From positions 1 through 5,133 of the forward strand of contig JBNKPL010000125.1 of assembly GCA_050295355.1 (NCBI GenBank): a stretch of DNA of 5,133 nt. The letters are read 5' to 3'. Origin of the DNA: CBFDBF01 sp050295355 (GTDB lineage: Bacteria > Pseudomonadota > Gammaproteobacteria > Chromatiales > Chromatiaceae). The position numbers were made by a program, and so were the translations under genes. How positions within the stretch are numbered: position 1 is the first letter of the stretch; each line of letters starts with the position of its first letter. The notes beneath the pieces were generated by a model. It searched no databases. It saw nothing but the letters and a program-made list of their open reading frames with translations, and was not told the origin of the DNA. Of this stretch, positions 1 to 5,133 are shown piece after piece.

Positions 1-1
1 T

Positions 2-685
2 CTGGAGTTCGTACTGACCCTGTTCTTCGCCTTCGGCATCGCCTTCGAGGTGCCCATCGCCACCATTATCCTGGTGTGGATGGGGATCACCACGCCGGAC
101 GCTCTGGTGGAGAAGAGACCTTACATTATTGTCGGCGCCTTTTCTGTCGGTATGCTACTGACCCCGCCTGATGTGATTTCTCAAATTCTGATGGCTCTGC
201 CGATGTGGTTGTTGTTTGAGGTCGGTGTCATTTTCTCACGCGCGGTGGCGCGGGAAAGGGCGCAGCGCGAGGCGGCTGCCGATTTGGATGCGGAAGAGAC
301 CGCTTCAACACCGGATGCCGGTCCCGATACAGCGGCCGCCGGTTCCGTGGGCGCGGCCCGGGCCACGGCGAATAAAGAGGTTATTCCGGGTTTTCCCGGC
401 GACCCGTCGCCGGAAAAGGGGGCGGACGGGATTGATCCGGATCGTTACCGCGTCATGAGCGCGGAAGAGCTGGATGCCGAACTGGATGAGATCGAGGCGG
501 AGTTCGATGCCATGGAGAACGAAGGCCCGGACCCGGTGGAAGAGAAACTGCGGGCGGTCAACAGGCTGCGGAATGAGGGCGATGTGGCCGGGGCGAGAAC
601 GTTGCTCTATGAGGTTCTGAGCGAAGGGAATGAGGATCAGGCCATGGTGGCGCGGAACATCCTCGCCCAGCTGGACGGGGAGTAA
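2..685 (+). CDS. tatC: Sec-independent translocase subunit TatC, 3' part, with long C-terminal tail
   Basis: TatC is the inner-membrane receptor of the twin-arginine pathway; it binds RR signal peptides of folded proteins together with TatB and recruits TatA. The frame is open from base 2, so the 5' part lies outside the window (227 residues are visible); the GTG at 50 is internal. The family-typical segment FAFGIAFEVP at residues 9-18 holds the conserved Glu (16), and GMLLTPPDV at about 50-58 holds the conserved TPPD. Three membrane helices are visible at about 1-28, 39-53 and 60-80, matching TM4-TM6. TatC usually ends shortly after TM6. Here about 145 residues follow: an Ala/Asp/Glu/Pro-rich linker, an acidic helix around 155-171, and a terminal helical pair at 177-227 containing GDVAGARTLLYEVLSEGN, which resembles the C-terminal module of FimV. 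The TatC identity is secure; the tail similarity is recognised by eye. The stop lies 9 nt from the convergent gene's stop. Confidence 0.96.
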   Translation: MEFVLTLFFAFGIAFEVPIATIILVWMGITTPDALVEKRPYIIVGAFSVGMLLTPPDVISQILMALPMWLLFEVGVIFSRAVARERAQREAAADLDAEETASTPDAGPDTAAAGSVGAARATANKEVIPGFPGDPSPEKGADGIDPDRYRVMSAEELDAELDEIEAEFDAMENEGPDPVEEKLRAVNRLRNEGDVAGARTLLYEVLSEGNEDQAMVARNILAQLDGE

Positions 686-694
686 CCGTCTGTC

Positions 695-1084
695 TCAGGG
701 CGACTTTGCCGCTTCTTCCGAGTTGATGACTTCACAGCTGTAGCTGTAGGGCATCTTGAACTCCTTTGGCCGGTAGCACTCTATCCGTGCCTTCTTCGGC
801 CAGTGCTCGGAAGTCACATTAAACCGGTTACCACCCAGGGAGATATAGCGCACGATCAGGGCGTGATAGCGGTACTCCATGTAGTCCCGCTGCTCTGGCG
901 GCAGGGAGGCGGGATCTTTCATCAGGTGCAGCTTCATCATTCCCCGCTCCATCCCACAGGAGAAGCCGGTCTCCTCGGCTTTGACCTGGCGACACTCATA
1001 ACCGAACACGATGGCGGGGGTGTTGTTGGCCCATACAGGAGTCGACAGCGACATCAGCAGGAGGAGCGTTGTAGGCCATTTCAT
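695..1084 (-). CDS. Small secreted four-cysteine protein of unknown function
   Basis: I do not recognise the family. From the chosen ATG the product has 129 residues. It starts MKWPTTLLLLMSLSTPVWAN, a typical Sec signal peptide with a probable cleavage after Ala19 (VWA). The mature part has four cysteines (about 31, 43, 103 and 117), enough for two disulfides, many aromatic residues in the middle (YMEYRYH, VRYISLGG), and ends with a charged Glu/Ala/Lys stretch, suggesting a small periplasmic or secreted domain. The frame stays open upstream to 1210, but that extension runs into the tRNA-Ala gene. The ATG at 1084 follows the purine-rich AAGGA with 8 nt between, and the signal peptide begins exactly there, so it is the supported start. 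No strong promoter of its own is visible in the 87 nt after the tRNA; it may be read from the tRNA promoter. Homologues could show it to be a lineage-restricted hypothetical. Confidence 0.8.
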   Translation of the reverse strand: MKWPTTLLLLMSLSTPVWANNTPAIVFGYECRQVKAEETGFSCGMERGMMKLHLMKDPASLPPEQRDYMEYRYHALIVRYISLGGNRFNVTSEHWPKKARIECYRPKEFKMPYSYSCEVINSEEAAKSP

Positions 1085-1133
1085 GGGCTGGTTCCTTGTG
1101 CGGGCTTTCGATGATTCGATGCCCTGAGATCGT

Positions 1134-1167
1134 ATTCCGCCGGCAGGATGGCTGGGACCGGCGGAAT
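1134..1167. repeat. Perfect 10-bp inverted repeat (hairpin) between tRNA-Ala and the small secreted-protein gene
   Basis: ATTCCGCCGG at 1134-1143 is the exact reverse complement of CCGGCGGAAT at 1158-1167, with a 14-nt loop between. In the transcript running right to left it begins about 4 nt after the tRNA CCA end. The stem is strong and GC-rich, but no T-run follows on either strand, so it does not look like a standard intrinsic terminator. It may be a tRNA 3'-processing or attenuation hairpin, or one copy of a dispersed REP-like element. Confidence 0.6.
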
Positions 1168-1171
1168 GAAT

Positions 1172-1247
<76 letters not shown>

Positions 1248-1261
1248 GTTTGAAGGTGGCT

Positions 1262-1291
1262 ATTCTAGCACCGCTTGCGGGTTCTGGGTAA
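1262..1291 (-). promoter_or_regulatory. Probable sigma-70 promoter of tRNA-Ala
   Basis: On the minus strand TAGAAT (1262-1267) is a good -10 preceded by TGC, making an extended -10. TTACCC (1286-1291) lies 18 nt upstream as a moderate -35. The -10 ends 14 nt before the first tRNA base, leaving a leader of roughly 7 nt. The stretch just after the -10 (AGCCACC) is fairly GC-rich, as in many stable-RNA promoters. The -35 lies a few bases beyond the flgZ stop codon. Confidence 0.55.
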
Positions 1292-1296
1292 GTGGT

Positions 1297-2046
1297 TTAC
1301 CGCTTCCGCGCGCGCCGGCACTGCTCGCGCTCCAACTTGTTCTTGGTGCGTACTATTTTCCGCAGGGTGCCTTCGTCTATGGCGGTGAACAGCCCGCCCA
1401 GGCGGGTGACTTTGCGGGAACGGTTCTCCGCGATGAACCGCACTTCCAGGGAGAACGGCGCCTCCTCCTCGCCGGGAAGGGTGACGGTGCAGTTGGAGAG
1501 GATGTCCTGGCGGTGCAGGGGGAGCGCCGACTCCTCCACGATCAGGCCGATCCCTTTTTGCGACAGGTCCGAGACATAGCCGCGCAGGGTTCGTTTTGTC
1601 TTAAAGCTTTCTACCCCACGGAAGGGTATCCTGTGCCCGGTGGTGGAGATCCTGTGCTCCTGCCGCTGCTGCTTGTAGAGCACGTATTCGGGTATGGCTA
1701 TTTTGTAGAATGGAACGCCCGACTTTTCCCGCGCCTCGATGAGGCGGGTGGAAAAGGAGAGTATGACCCCGTCCACCTTGCCGCGAAGCTGCAGGGCCTT
1801 ACTGTTAAGCAATCGCTCATGTCCCTCTTTGGGGGTTAACTCGTCGAGGACAAGGAAGCCGTGTTCGGCATAAATGCCGAGCAAGGCGGTGCCGTACTGT
1901 TGGGTGTCGCCATTGATGTGCGCGGAAAAGAGGGTGCGTCCCTGGTATGCGTGATGCAGCAAGGAGACAATTTCACTGCAGTTGGTGATTTTGAAAGGGG
2001 CTTGCGAATCTGTGTTAGAACTGTTTTTACGCAGCAGCTTGAACAT
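1297..2046 (-). CDS. flgZ: PilZ-domain flagellar brake protein (YcgR/FlgZ type)
   Basis: This is a predicted cytoplasmic c-di-GMP receptor that slows or alters the flagellar motor when c-di-GMP is high. With the ATG at 2046 it has 249 residues, the usual size for YcgR-like proteins. The N-terminal half (about 20-115) fits the YcgR-type N-domain. The PilZ domain (about 118-235) carries both c-di-GMP motifs: RQEHR (RxxxR, Arg128 and Arg132) and DLSQKG (DxSxxG, Asp160, Ser162, Gly165), plus a RLGGLF strand near 216-221. The tail is very basic and ends CRRARKR. An in-frame TTG at 2049 is an alternative start; the ribosome site is weak for either (GGA about 10 nt before the ATG, 7 before the TTG). 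It lies 83 nt downstream of flgN on the same strand, the place held by flgZ in Pseudomonas, so the symbol rests on domain plus synteny. I see no convincing promoter or terminator in the gap 2050-2129. Confidence 0.9.
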   Translation of the reverse strand: MFKLLRKNSSNTDSQAPFKITNCSEIVSLLHHAYQGRTLFSAHINGDTQQYGTALLGIYAEHGFLVLDELTPKEGHERLLNSKALQLRGKVDGVILSFSTRLIEAREKSGVPFYKIAIPEYVLYKQQRQEHRISTTGHRIPFRGVESFKTKRTLRGYVSDLSQKGIGLIVEESALPLHRQDILSNCTVTLPGEEEAPFSLEVRFIAENRSRKVTRLGGLFTAIDEGTLRKIVRTKNKLEREQCRRARKR

Positions 2047-2129
2047 CAATTGTGCATCCGGTTTTCGTCTGGTGTGGCTACCGGGACGCCTAAATGCAGG
2101 GGCGAGGGTGCATGCCAGGAGTTCGTTGA

Positions 2130-2624
2130 CTAGACTTTGGATGAGAAGCTGGCACGGTCCTCGGAGCGGGCTTCCCCTGCCGGTCCATAGGTCTGCAGGC
2201 TCTCTGTCTTGCCATGCAGTATATCCAGAGTTTGACGAACGTGACGCTGTCCGGTGGTAACAATACCTCCGTTGATCATGTTTTGGCGATGCGCCTGTTC
2301 GGTCGCTTCCTTAAGTTCCGTAAAGCGGGCGCTGGCTTCATTGTCTGCCGGCAGTTGCGTGATCAGGGATTCCAGATCCCCTGTTTGCTGCAGCCCCAGC
2401 TTTTCCAGAAACTGTTTGCGTTTGCCAAACAGTTCTTCAATGCGGCGTATCAGGGCCAGTTTCTCCTGGCTGATCTGCTCAATGCGGGCGGGATCTTCAA
2501 TGGAGGAGAGGGCCTGGTACTCCTGCTCCAATAGCTGTTGCAGCAGACGGATCTGCTGTAGTTCCGCCTGTAACAGGTCGGAAAGCATTCGTGTGTCATC
2601 GGTGGATAGCTGCAGCGGTTTCAT
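2130..2624 (-). CDS. flgN: Flagellar export chaperone FlgN
   Basis: FlgN is a cytoplasmic chaperone that binds the hook-filament junction proteins FlgK and FlgL and brings them to the flagellar export gate. The product has 164 residues, near the usual 140-160. It is almost entirely helical: a long Gln/Leu/Glu-rich coiled coil at about 8-78, then a second helix at 95-140 containing the family-typical NMINGGIV (115-122), followed by Leu-rich turns and the TYGPAG element near 145-150. Its ATG shares one base with the flgM stop (TAATG), and AGGA at 2630-2633 lies 5 nt before the start, so translation is probably coupled to flgM. The polar, Ser-rich C-terminus after residue 150 is likely disordered and is where FlgN proteins vary most. 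Confidence 0.93.
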   Translation of the reverse strand: MKPLQLSTDDTRMLSDLLQAELQQIRLLQQLLEQEYQALSSIEDPARIEQISQEKLALIRRIEELFGKRKQFLEKLGLQQTGDLESLITQLPADNEASARFTELKEATEQAHRQNMINGGIVTTGQRHVRQTLDILHGKTESLQTYGPAGEARSEDRASFSSKV

Positions 2625-2929
2625 TATTTTCCTGCCAGGCTTTTCTCAATTTCGATCAGATTGGTGGCGGCATTCTCTTCATCGCCCTGGTAGCTGCCGG
2701 TTCCCAGCTGGTGCTGGATGGCGGAGACCAGTTGTGTATCCACAACGGGCAGATTTTCGATCTGGGCCTTCAACTCTTCCAGCAGGCCGGCGCCGCTCAG
2801 GCTCACCTTATCCTCGCTGTCCGCCACGGACGAGGAGGCCGTTCCTTCCGCGGTGGAGGAGGATACCTTCCCTTTTTTGCCGCTCTGATGGACAGATTTG
2901 CCGGTTATTCCGTCGTTCTGAATTTTCAT
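2624..2929 (-). CDS. flgM: Anti-sigma-28 factor FlgM
   Basis: FlgM binds sigma-28 (FliA) and blocks late flagellar transcription until it is exported through the finished hook-basal body. The product has 101 residues, the normal family length. The N-terminal part (1-38) is Ser/Lys/Thr-rich and looks unfolded, as expected for the export region. The sigma-binding part starts with DKVSLSGAG (40-48), continues with LLEELKAQI, then VVDTQLVSAIQHQLGTGSY (62-80), and ends with a helix containing AATNLIEIEKSL, all typical of FlgM. A GGGA at 2936-2939 stands 6 nt before the ATG. It is the first gene after the sigma-28 promoter at 2964-2990 and overlaps flgN by one base, forming a flgMN unit under feedback from its own target sigma factor. 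Confidence 0.95.
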   Translation of the reverse strand: MKIQNDGITGKSVHQSGKKGKVSSSTAEGTASSSVADSEDKVSLSGAGLLEELKAQIENLPVVDTQLVSAIQHQLGTGSYQGDEENAATNLIEIEKSLAGK

Positions 2930-2963
2930 GGTGCGTCCCGTTTATCCATAATCATACTTGATA

Positions 2964-2990
2964 GTATCGGCTGATTCTGGTCCATCTTGA
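2964..2990 (-). promoter_or_regulatory. Sigma-28 (FliA) promoter for flgMN
   Basis: On the minus strand TCAAGATG (2983-2990) and GCCGATAC (2964-2971) are separated by exactly 11 nt. The consensus is TAAAGTTT-N11-GCCGATAA, so the -10 matches 7 of 8 bases including the whole CCGAT core. Transcription would start near 2957, giving an untranslated leader of about 28 nt before flgM. It lies in the 110-nt AT-rich gap between flgA and flgM, so flgMN can be made separately from flgA. Confidence 0.8.
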
Positions 2991-3039
2991 ACGAACAAAA
3001 TTCTTAAATTTCCAGGAAAATGTGAATCTATTCCAATTT

Positions 3040-3762
3040 CTACAGGCTGACCTGGACGATTCCCTGGCTCAACACTTTGGCTTCAAGTTCCCGTTTCGAA
3101 CTGTTGTTCCGCACCCGGATCCGGTCGCCAACGGCGCCGTTCTCGAGGGCGGTGCCTTTCATTCGCACCTGAATAGCGGGGTTCTGCGCCACGATGGTGA
3201 CCTGGCTGTTTCGTTTGACCGCTTTGGGCGCCGCAACCTTGGCGGGAGTGATCACCTGTCCGCGGCGGATGTTGTACTTCACCTGCTTTCCTATGGCCTC
3301 TTTGAGATTCGCCAGGTAGCCCTGATGCTGACGGGCGATGTCCCTCTGTTCGATGGTCAGATCCTGTGGGGTGAGAATTTGTCCCCGGCGCAACTCCTTG
3401 GCGGCGGTTACTACGTCGGCCATGACAATGACGGTCACCGGGACATACAGGGTCCAGCTTTTCTCCCCGTTGCAACGCACTCCGACGGTTACCTTGCTGG
3501 CCTGACCGTTATTTGGGGTGGAGAAGGTTTCCAGGGGAATGTCGCAGGCGGCGAGGCGCAGGCGGCCGTCCAGCCGGCCCGTCTGAACCTCGGGAGGTGA
3601 CGGATAATTGTCGGCCTGATCCAGCACATGCTGCCGGGCCGCCGCCAGAATACTTTCATGGGACTGATTGGACACGGCGGTGGCCGCCACGGCGGATCCC
3701 GCCGCCAGCAGCGAAATGAGGCAGAATCGCGCAAGATACCGATGTATGGTGATGTAACTCAT
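3040..3762 (-). CDS. flgA: Flagellar basal-body P-ring assembly chaperone FlgA
   Basis: FlgA is a periplasmic chaperone that assists polymerisation of FlgI into the P ring around the rod. From the ATG at 3762 the product has 240 residues, as usual for the family. It begins with a Sec signal peptide (positively charged start, then FCLISLLAAGSAVA, cleavage near residue 26-27). The N-domain has the conserved pair of cysteines (about 73 in LAAC and 97 in VGVRC). The C-terminal SAF/ChapFlgA region runs from about 116 to the end, with LRRGQILTPQDL (124-135), IGKQVKYNIRRGQVI (157-171), and GTALENGAVGDRIRVRN (203-219). The frame is open to 3873, but that extension would span the sigma-54 promoter, and the signal peptide begins after 3762, so the shorter start is preferred. 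A GGGAG stands about 11 nt upstream, a rather long spacing. It is divergent from cheV, and flgM follows 110 nt downstream. Confidence 0.94.
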   Translation of the reverse strand: MSYITIHRYLARFCLISLLAAGSAVAATAVSNQSHESILAAARQHVLDQADNYPSPPEVQTGRLDGRLRLAACDIPLETFSTPNNGQASKVTVGVRCNGEKSWTLYVPVTVIVMADVVTAAKELRRGQILTPQDLTIEQRDIARQHQGYLANLKEAIGKQVKYNIRRGQVITPAKVAAPKAVKRNSQVTIVAQNPAIQVRMKGTALENGAVGDRIRVRNNSSKRELEAKVLSQGIVQVSL

Positions 3763-3807
3763 TTGATCATTTGCTCCCGAGGACCAATTGGTTCCTGATG
3801 AAAGTGC

Positions 3808-3823
3808 AGCAAATAACATGCCA
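3808..3823 (-). promoter_or_regulatory. Sigma-54 (RpoN) promoter of flgA
   Basis: The minus strand reads TGGCATGTTATTTGCT, against the consensus TGGCACG-N4-TTGCW: only one specified base differs and the -24 GG to -12 GC spacing is exact. Transcription would start near 3797, about 35 nt before the flgA ATG at 3762. An enhancer-binding protein of the FleQ/FlrA type would be expected to activate it. The site lies inside the longer open frame that extends flgA upstream, which argues against that longer start. Confidence 0.8.
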
Positions 3824-3897
3824 GCGCCTGGTTGCTCGTCCGCGGCTAAAGAAATCTCTTTCCCTGCCGCCAAAACCCATGCAGTATTTGAACCATA

Positions 3898-3903
3898 TAT
3901 AAT
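3898..3903 (+). promoter_or_regulatory. Possible -10 hexamer for cheV-cheR
   Basis: A perfect TATAAT sits 73 nt before the cheV ATG in the most AT-rich part of the divergent region. No good -35 lies 16-19 nt upstream (the sequence there is around AACCCAT), so if used it would need an activator. The start would fall inside the 16-nt palindrome that follows. A chance match in an AT-rich stretch is a real possibility. Confidence 0.3.
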
Positions 3904-3906
3904 CGG

Positions 3907-3922
3907 TAAGTGAAATCACTTA
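3907..3922. promoter_or_regulatory. 16-nt palindrome, candidate operator between flgA and cheV
   Basis: TAAGTGA-AA-TCACTTA is a perfect inverted repeat with 7-bp arms and a 2-nt centre. That is too tight for an RNA hairpin but suits a dimeric DNA-binding protein. It starts 3 nt after the TATAAT hexamer, covering the predicted start point, and ends where a sigma-28-like -35 (TTAAGTTT, 3920-3927) begins. The regulator is unknown; it does not match the FleQ box as I know it. Confidence 0.4.
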
Positions 3923-3965
3923 AGTTTGGTTGGTGTGGCGGTCTATTGACACAACGACCGCAACC

Positions 3966-3973
3966 GGGAGGTG
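3966..3973 (+). promoter_or_regulatory. Strong ribosome binding site that fixes the cheV start
   Basis: GGGAGGTG is a near-perfect Shine-Dalgarno sequence lying 3 nt (5 from the GGAGG core) before the ATG at 3977. The in-frame GTG at 3971 lies inside this site and so is an unlikely start. Confidence 0.8.
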
Positions 3974-3976
3974 GCT

Positions 3977-4924
3977 ATGGCCGGAATTCTTGACGGAGTT
4001 GATCAACGTACCCAGTTGGCCGGGCACAACAGGCTGGAACTGCTCATGTTTCGTCTGGGGGGCAGACAGCGTTTCGGGATCAACGTATTTAAGGTTCAGG
4101 AAGTGATCCAGTGTCCCCCCCTGACCCAGGTTCCGCGTTCCCACCCCGCGGTTTGTGGGATTGCCAATATGCGTGGCAAGACCATTCCGGTGATGGATCT
4201 CGCCATGGCGATCGGTGGCCGGCCGCTGGACGGGAGCGATGGCAAATTTGTCATCATCACGGAATACAATCGCAAGGTGCAGGGTTTTCTGGTGGACACC
4301 GTCGACCGCATCATCAATCTGAACTGGGAAGAGATCCTGCCGCCGCCCAAGGGGGCCGCGGGAAAGAGCTACATGACCGCTGTGACCCGGGTCGATGATG
4401 AACTGGTGGAGATCATCGACGTGGAAAAGGTGATGAAAGAGGTCATGGGCGGACAGGACGATGTCTCGGAAGGGATTATCGATAGATCAATCCAGGATAT
4501 CACGCAGCGCGTGTTGATTGCGGATGACTCCAGTGTGGCCCGCAATCAGGTTAAAAGAGTGATGGATCAGCTCGGCGTGGAGACCTTCGCTTGCAACGAC
4601 GGCAAACAGGCGCTGGATCAGTTGAAAGCGTGGATTGAGGAAGGGAAAAACCTGGACGAATGGCTGGCATTGATCATCTCCGACGTGGAAATGCCGGTCA
4701 TGGATGGCTACAGCCTGACCAAGGAGATCCGCAAGGATCCCGCAATGGAGCACATGTATGTGATACTCCACACTTCACTCAGTGGCGTGTTTAATCAAAG
4801 CATGGTTAAAAAGGTAGGCGCCGATCAATTTTTGGCCAAATATGAGCCGGATGAGCTGGCGCGGGTAGTGCAGGAGCGCCTGGCTGAACATCGGAACGAG
4901 TTGAAAGCTGCCTCTGCGAGTTAG
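3977..4924 (+). CDS. cheV: Chemotaxis coupling protein CheV (CheW domain plus receiver domain)
   Basis: CheV links chemoreceptors to the CheA kinase through a CheW-like domain and is tuned by phosphorylation of its own receiver domain, probably acting in adaptation or as a phosphate sink. The product has 315 residues from the ATG at 3977, the standard length. The CheW domain (about 15-160) contains RFGINVFKVQEVIQ, the turn GIANMRGKTIPVMDL, and VDDELVEIIDVEKV. The receiver (about 177-302) is complete: acidic pair Asp183/Asp184 in LIADDSS, phospho-acceptor Asp236 in ISDVEMPVMDG, Thr266 in LHTSLSG, and Lys288 in FLAKYEPDEL. The insert EEGKNLDEW before the acceptor strand is commonly seen in CheV. 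cheR follows after 27 nt without a terminator, forming the cheVR pair seen beside flgA in Pseudomonas. Confidence 0.97.
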   Translation: MAGILDGVDQRTQLAGHNRLELLMFRLGGRQRFGINVFKVQEVIQCPPLTQVPRSHPAVCGIANMRGKTIPVMDLAMAIGGRPLDGSDGKFVIITEYNRKVQGFLVDTVDRIINLNWEEILPPPKGAAGKSYMTAVTRVDDELVEIIDVEKVMKEVMGGQDDVSEGIIDRSIQDITQRVLIADDSSVARNQVKRVMDQLGVETFACNDGKQALDQLKAWIEEGKNLDEWLALIISDVEMPVMDGYSLTKEIRKDPAMEHMYVILHTSLSGVFNQSMVKKVGADQFLAKYEPDELARVVQERLAEHRNELKAASAS

Positions 4925-4951
4925 CGTGTACAGGTTTAAGTAGTATTCAGA

Positions 4952-5133
4952 ATGCATAAATCGGGTGGACAGCGGGAGGCTATCTCGCGGGCGGATTACG
5001 AGGCGTTACAACGCTTTTTGCTGGACGCATCCGGAATTGTACTCAATGAAGGAAAAGAATATCTGGTAAGCAGCCGGCTCGGCGGGATGATGCGGGAGAA
5101 CGGGATCGCCTCCGTTGGCGAACTGCTGAATCT
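4952..5133 (+). CDS. cheR: Chemotaxis protein methyltransferase CheR, N-terminal part
   Basis: CheR transfers methyl groups from S-adenosylmethionine to glutamates of chemoreceptors during adaptation. Only the first 60 codons are in the window; the gene runs off the right edge. The visible part matches the CheR N-terminal helical domain: ISRADYEALQRFLLDASGI (11-29), then LNEGKEYLVSSRL (31-43), where Lys and the SRL element are family-typical, then GGMMRENGIASVGELL. The AdoMet-binding domain is not visible. The ATG begins 27 nt after the cheV stop and has no clear Shine-Dalgarno sequence (upstream AAGTAGTATTCAGA), suggesting weak or coupled translation. No better start is seen downstream before the conserved region. 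Confidence 0.93.
   Translation, partial: MHKSGGQREAISRADYEALQRFLLDASGIVLNEGKEYLVSSRLGGMMRENGIASVGELLN

Noticed and set aside
1287..1301. GGTAA-GTGGT-TTACC small hairpin at the flgZ stop as a terminator
   Set aside because: It has only a 5-bp AT-rich stem and no T-run follows on the transcribed strand.
2098..2118. Sigma-54-like TGGCATG on the minus strand upstream of flgZ
   Set aside because: The -24 half is good, but the -12 half reads CTCGC with the GC displaced by one base, so the required spacing and TTGC element are missing.
2254..2961. 235-residue open frame on the + strand antisense to flgN and flgM
   Set aside because: Its product is a Ser/Arg/Cys-rich composition typical of a shadow frame, and both FlgN and FlgM on the other strand are secure.
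3022..3600. 192-residue open frame on the + strand antisense to flgA
   Set aside because: It lies opposite a clearly conserved FlgA, has no family signature or convincing ribosome site, and is explained by GC-rich codon bias.
3763..3873. Longer N-terminus for FlgA
   Set aside because: It spans the sigma-54 promoter and precedes the signal peptide.
3935..3951. Sigma-54-like TGGCGGTCTATTGAC on the + strand before cheV
   Set aside because: The TTG is one base out of register and the essential -12 GC is GA.
3947..3952. TTGACA as a sigma-70 -35 for cheV
   Set aside because: A -10 at the proper distance would fall on the ribosome site and start codon, with no TATAAT-like sequence there.

Overview
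The window reads as chromosomal DNA of a polarly flagellated gammaproteobacterium. The evidence is the gene order flgZ-flgN-flgM-flgA divergent from cheV-cheR (the Pseudomonas-type arrangement), a sigma-54 promoter motif before flgA, a sigma-28 motif before flgM, a CCA-encoding tRNA gene, and close similarity of the tatC fragment to enterobacterial/pseudomonad TatC. The genus cannot be fixed from sequence alone. Coding sequence is GC-rich and the flagellar intergenic stretches are clearly AT-richer.

Layout: (1) 2-685 (+), the 3' part of tatC with an unusually long cytoplasmic tail ending in a FimV-C-terminus-like helical module. (2) 695-1084 (-), a small secreted four-cysteine protein of unknown function, converging on tatC with a 9-nt gap. 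(3) 1134-1167, a perfect 10-bp inverted repeat; 1172-1247 (-), tRNA-Ala with anticodon CGC; 1262-1291 (-), its likely promoter. (4) 1297-2046 (-), a PilZ/YcgR-type c-di-GMP flagellar brake (flgZ). (5) 2130-2624 (-) flgN and 2624-2929 (-) flgM, overlapping by one base. (6) 2964-2990 (-), sigma-28 promoter for flgMN. (7) 3040-3762 (-) flgA, with a sigma-54 promoter at 3808-3823. (8) A 214-nt divergent intergenic region holding a TATAAT hexamer and a 16-nt palindrome. (9) 3977-4924 (+) cheV, then the 5' end of cheR from 4952. No stretch longer than 300 bases lacks a gene.

How the genes fit together: FlgA helps assemble the periplasmic P ring. FlgM holds back sigma-28 until the hook is finished and it is exported. 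FlgN chaperones the hook-junction proteins FlgK and FlgL. FlgZ couples c-di-GMP to motor output. CheV and CheR handle receptor coupling and receptor methylation. The promoters match the known hierarchy: flgA from sigma-54 (early/middle class), and flgMN from the sigma factor that FlgM itself inhibits (late class). I see no convincing undescribed multi-gene system. The points most worth a second look are the TatC tail, the palindrome between flgA and cheV, and the tRNA-hairpin-secreted-protein arrangement.
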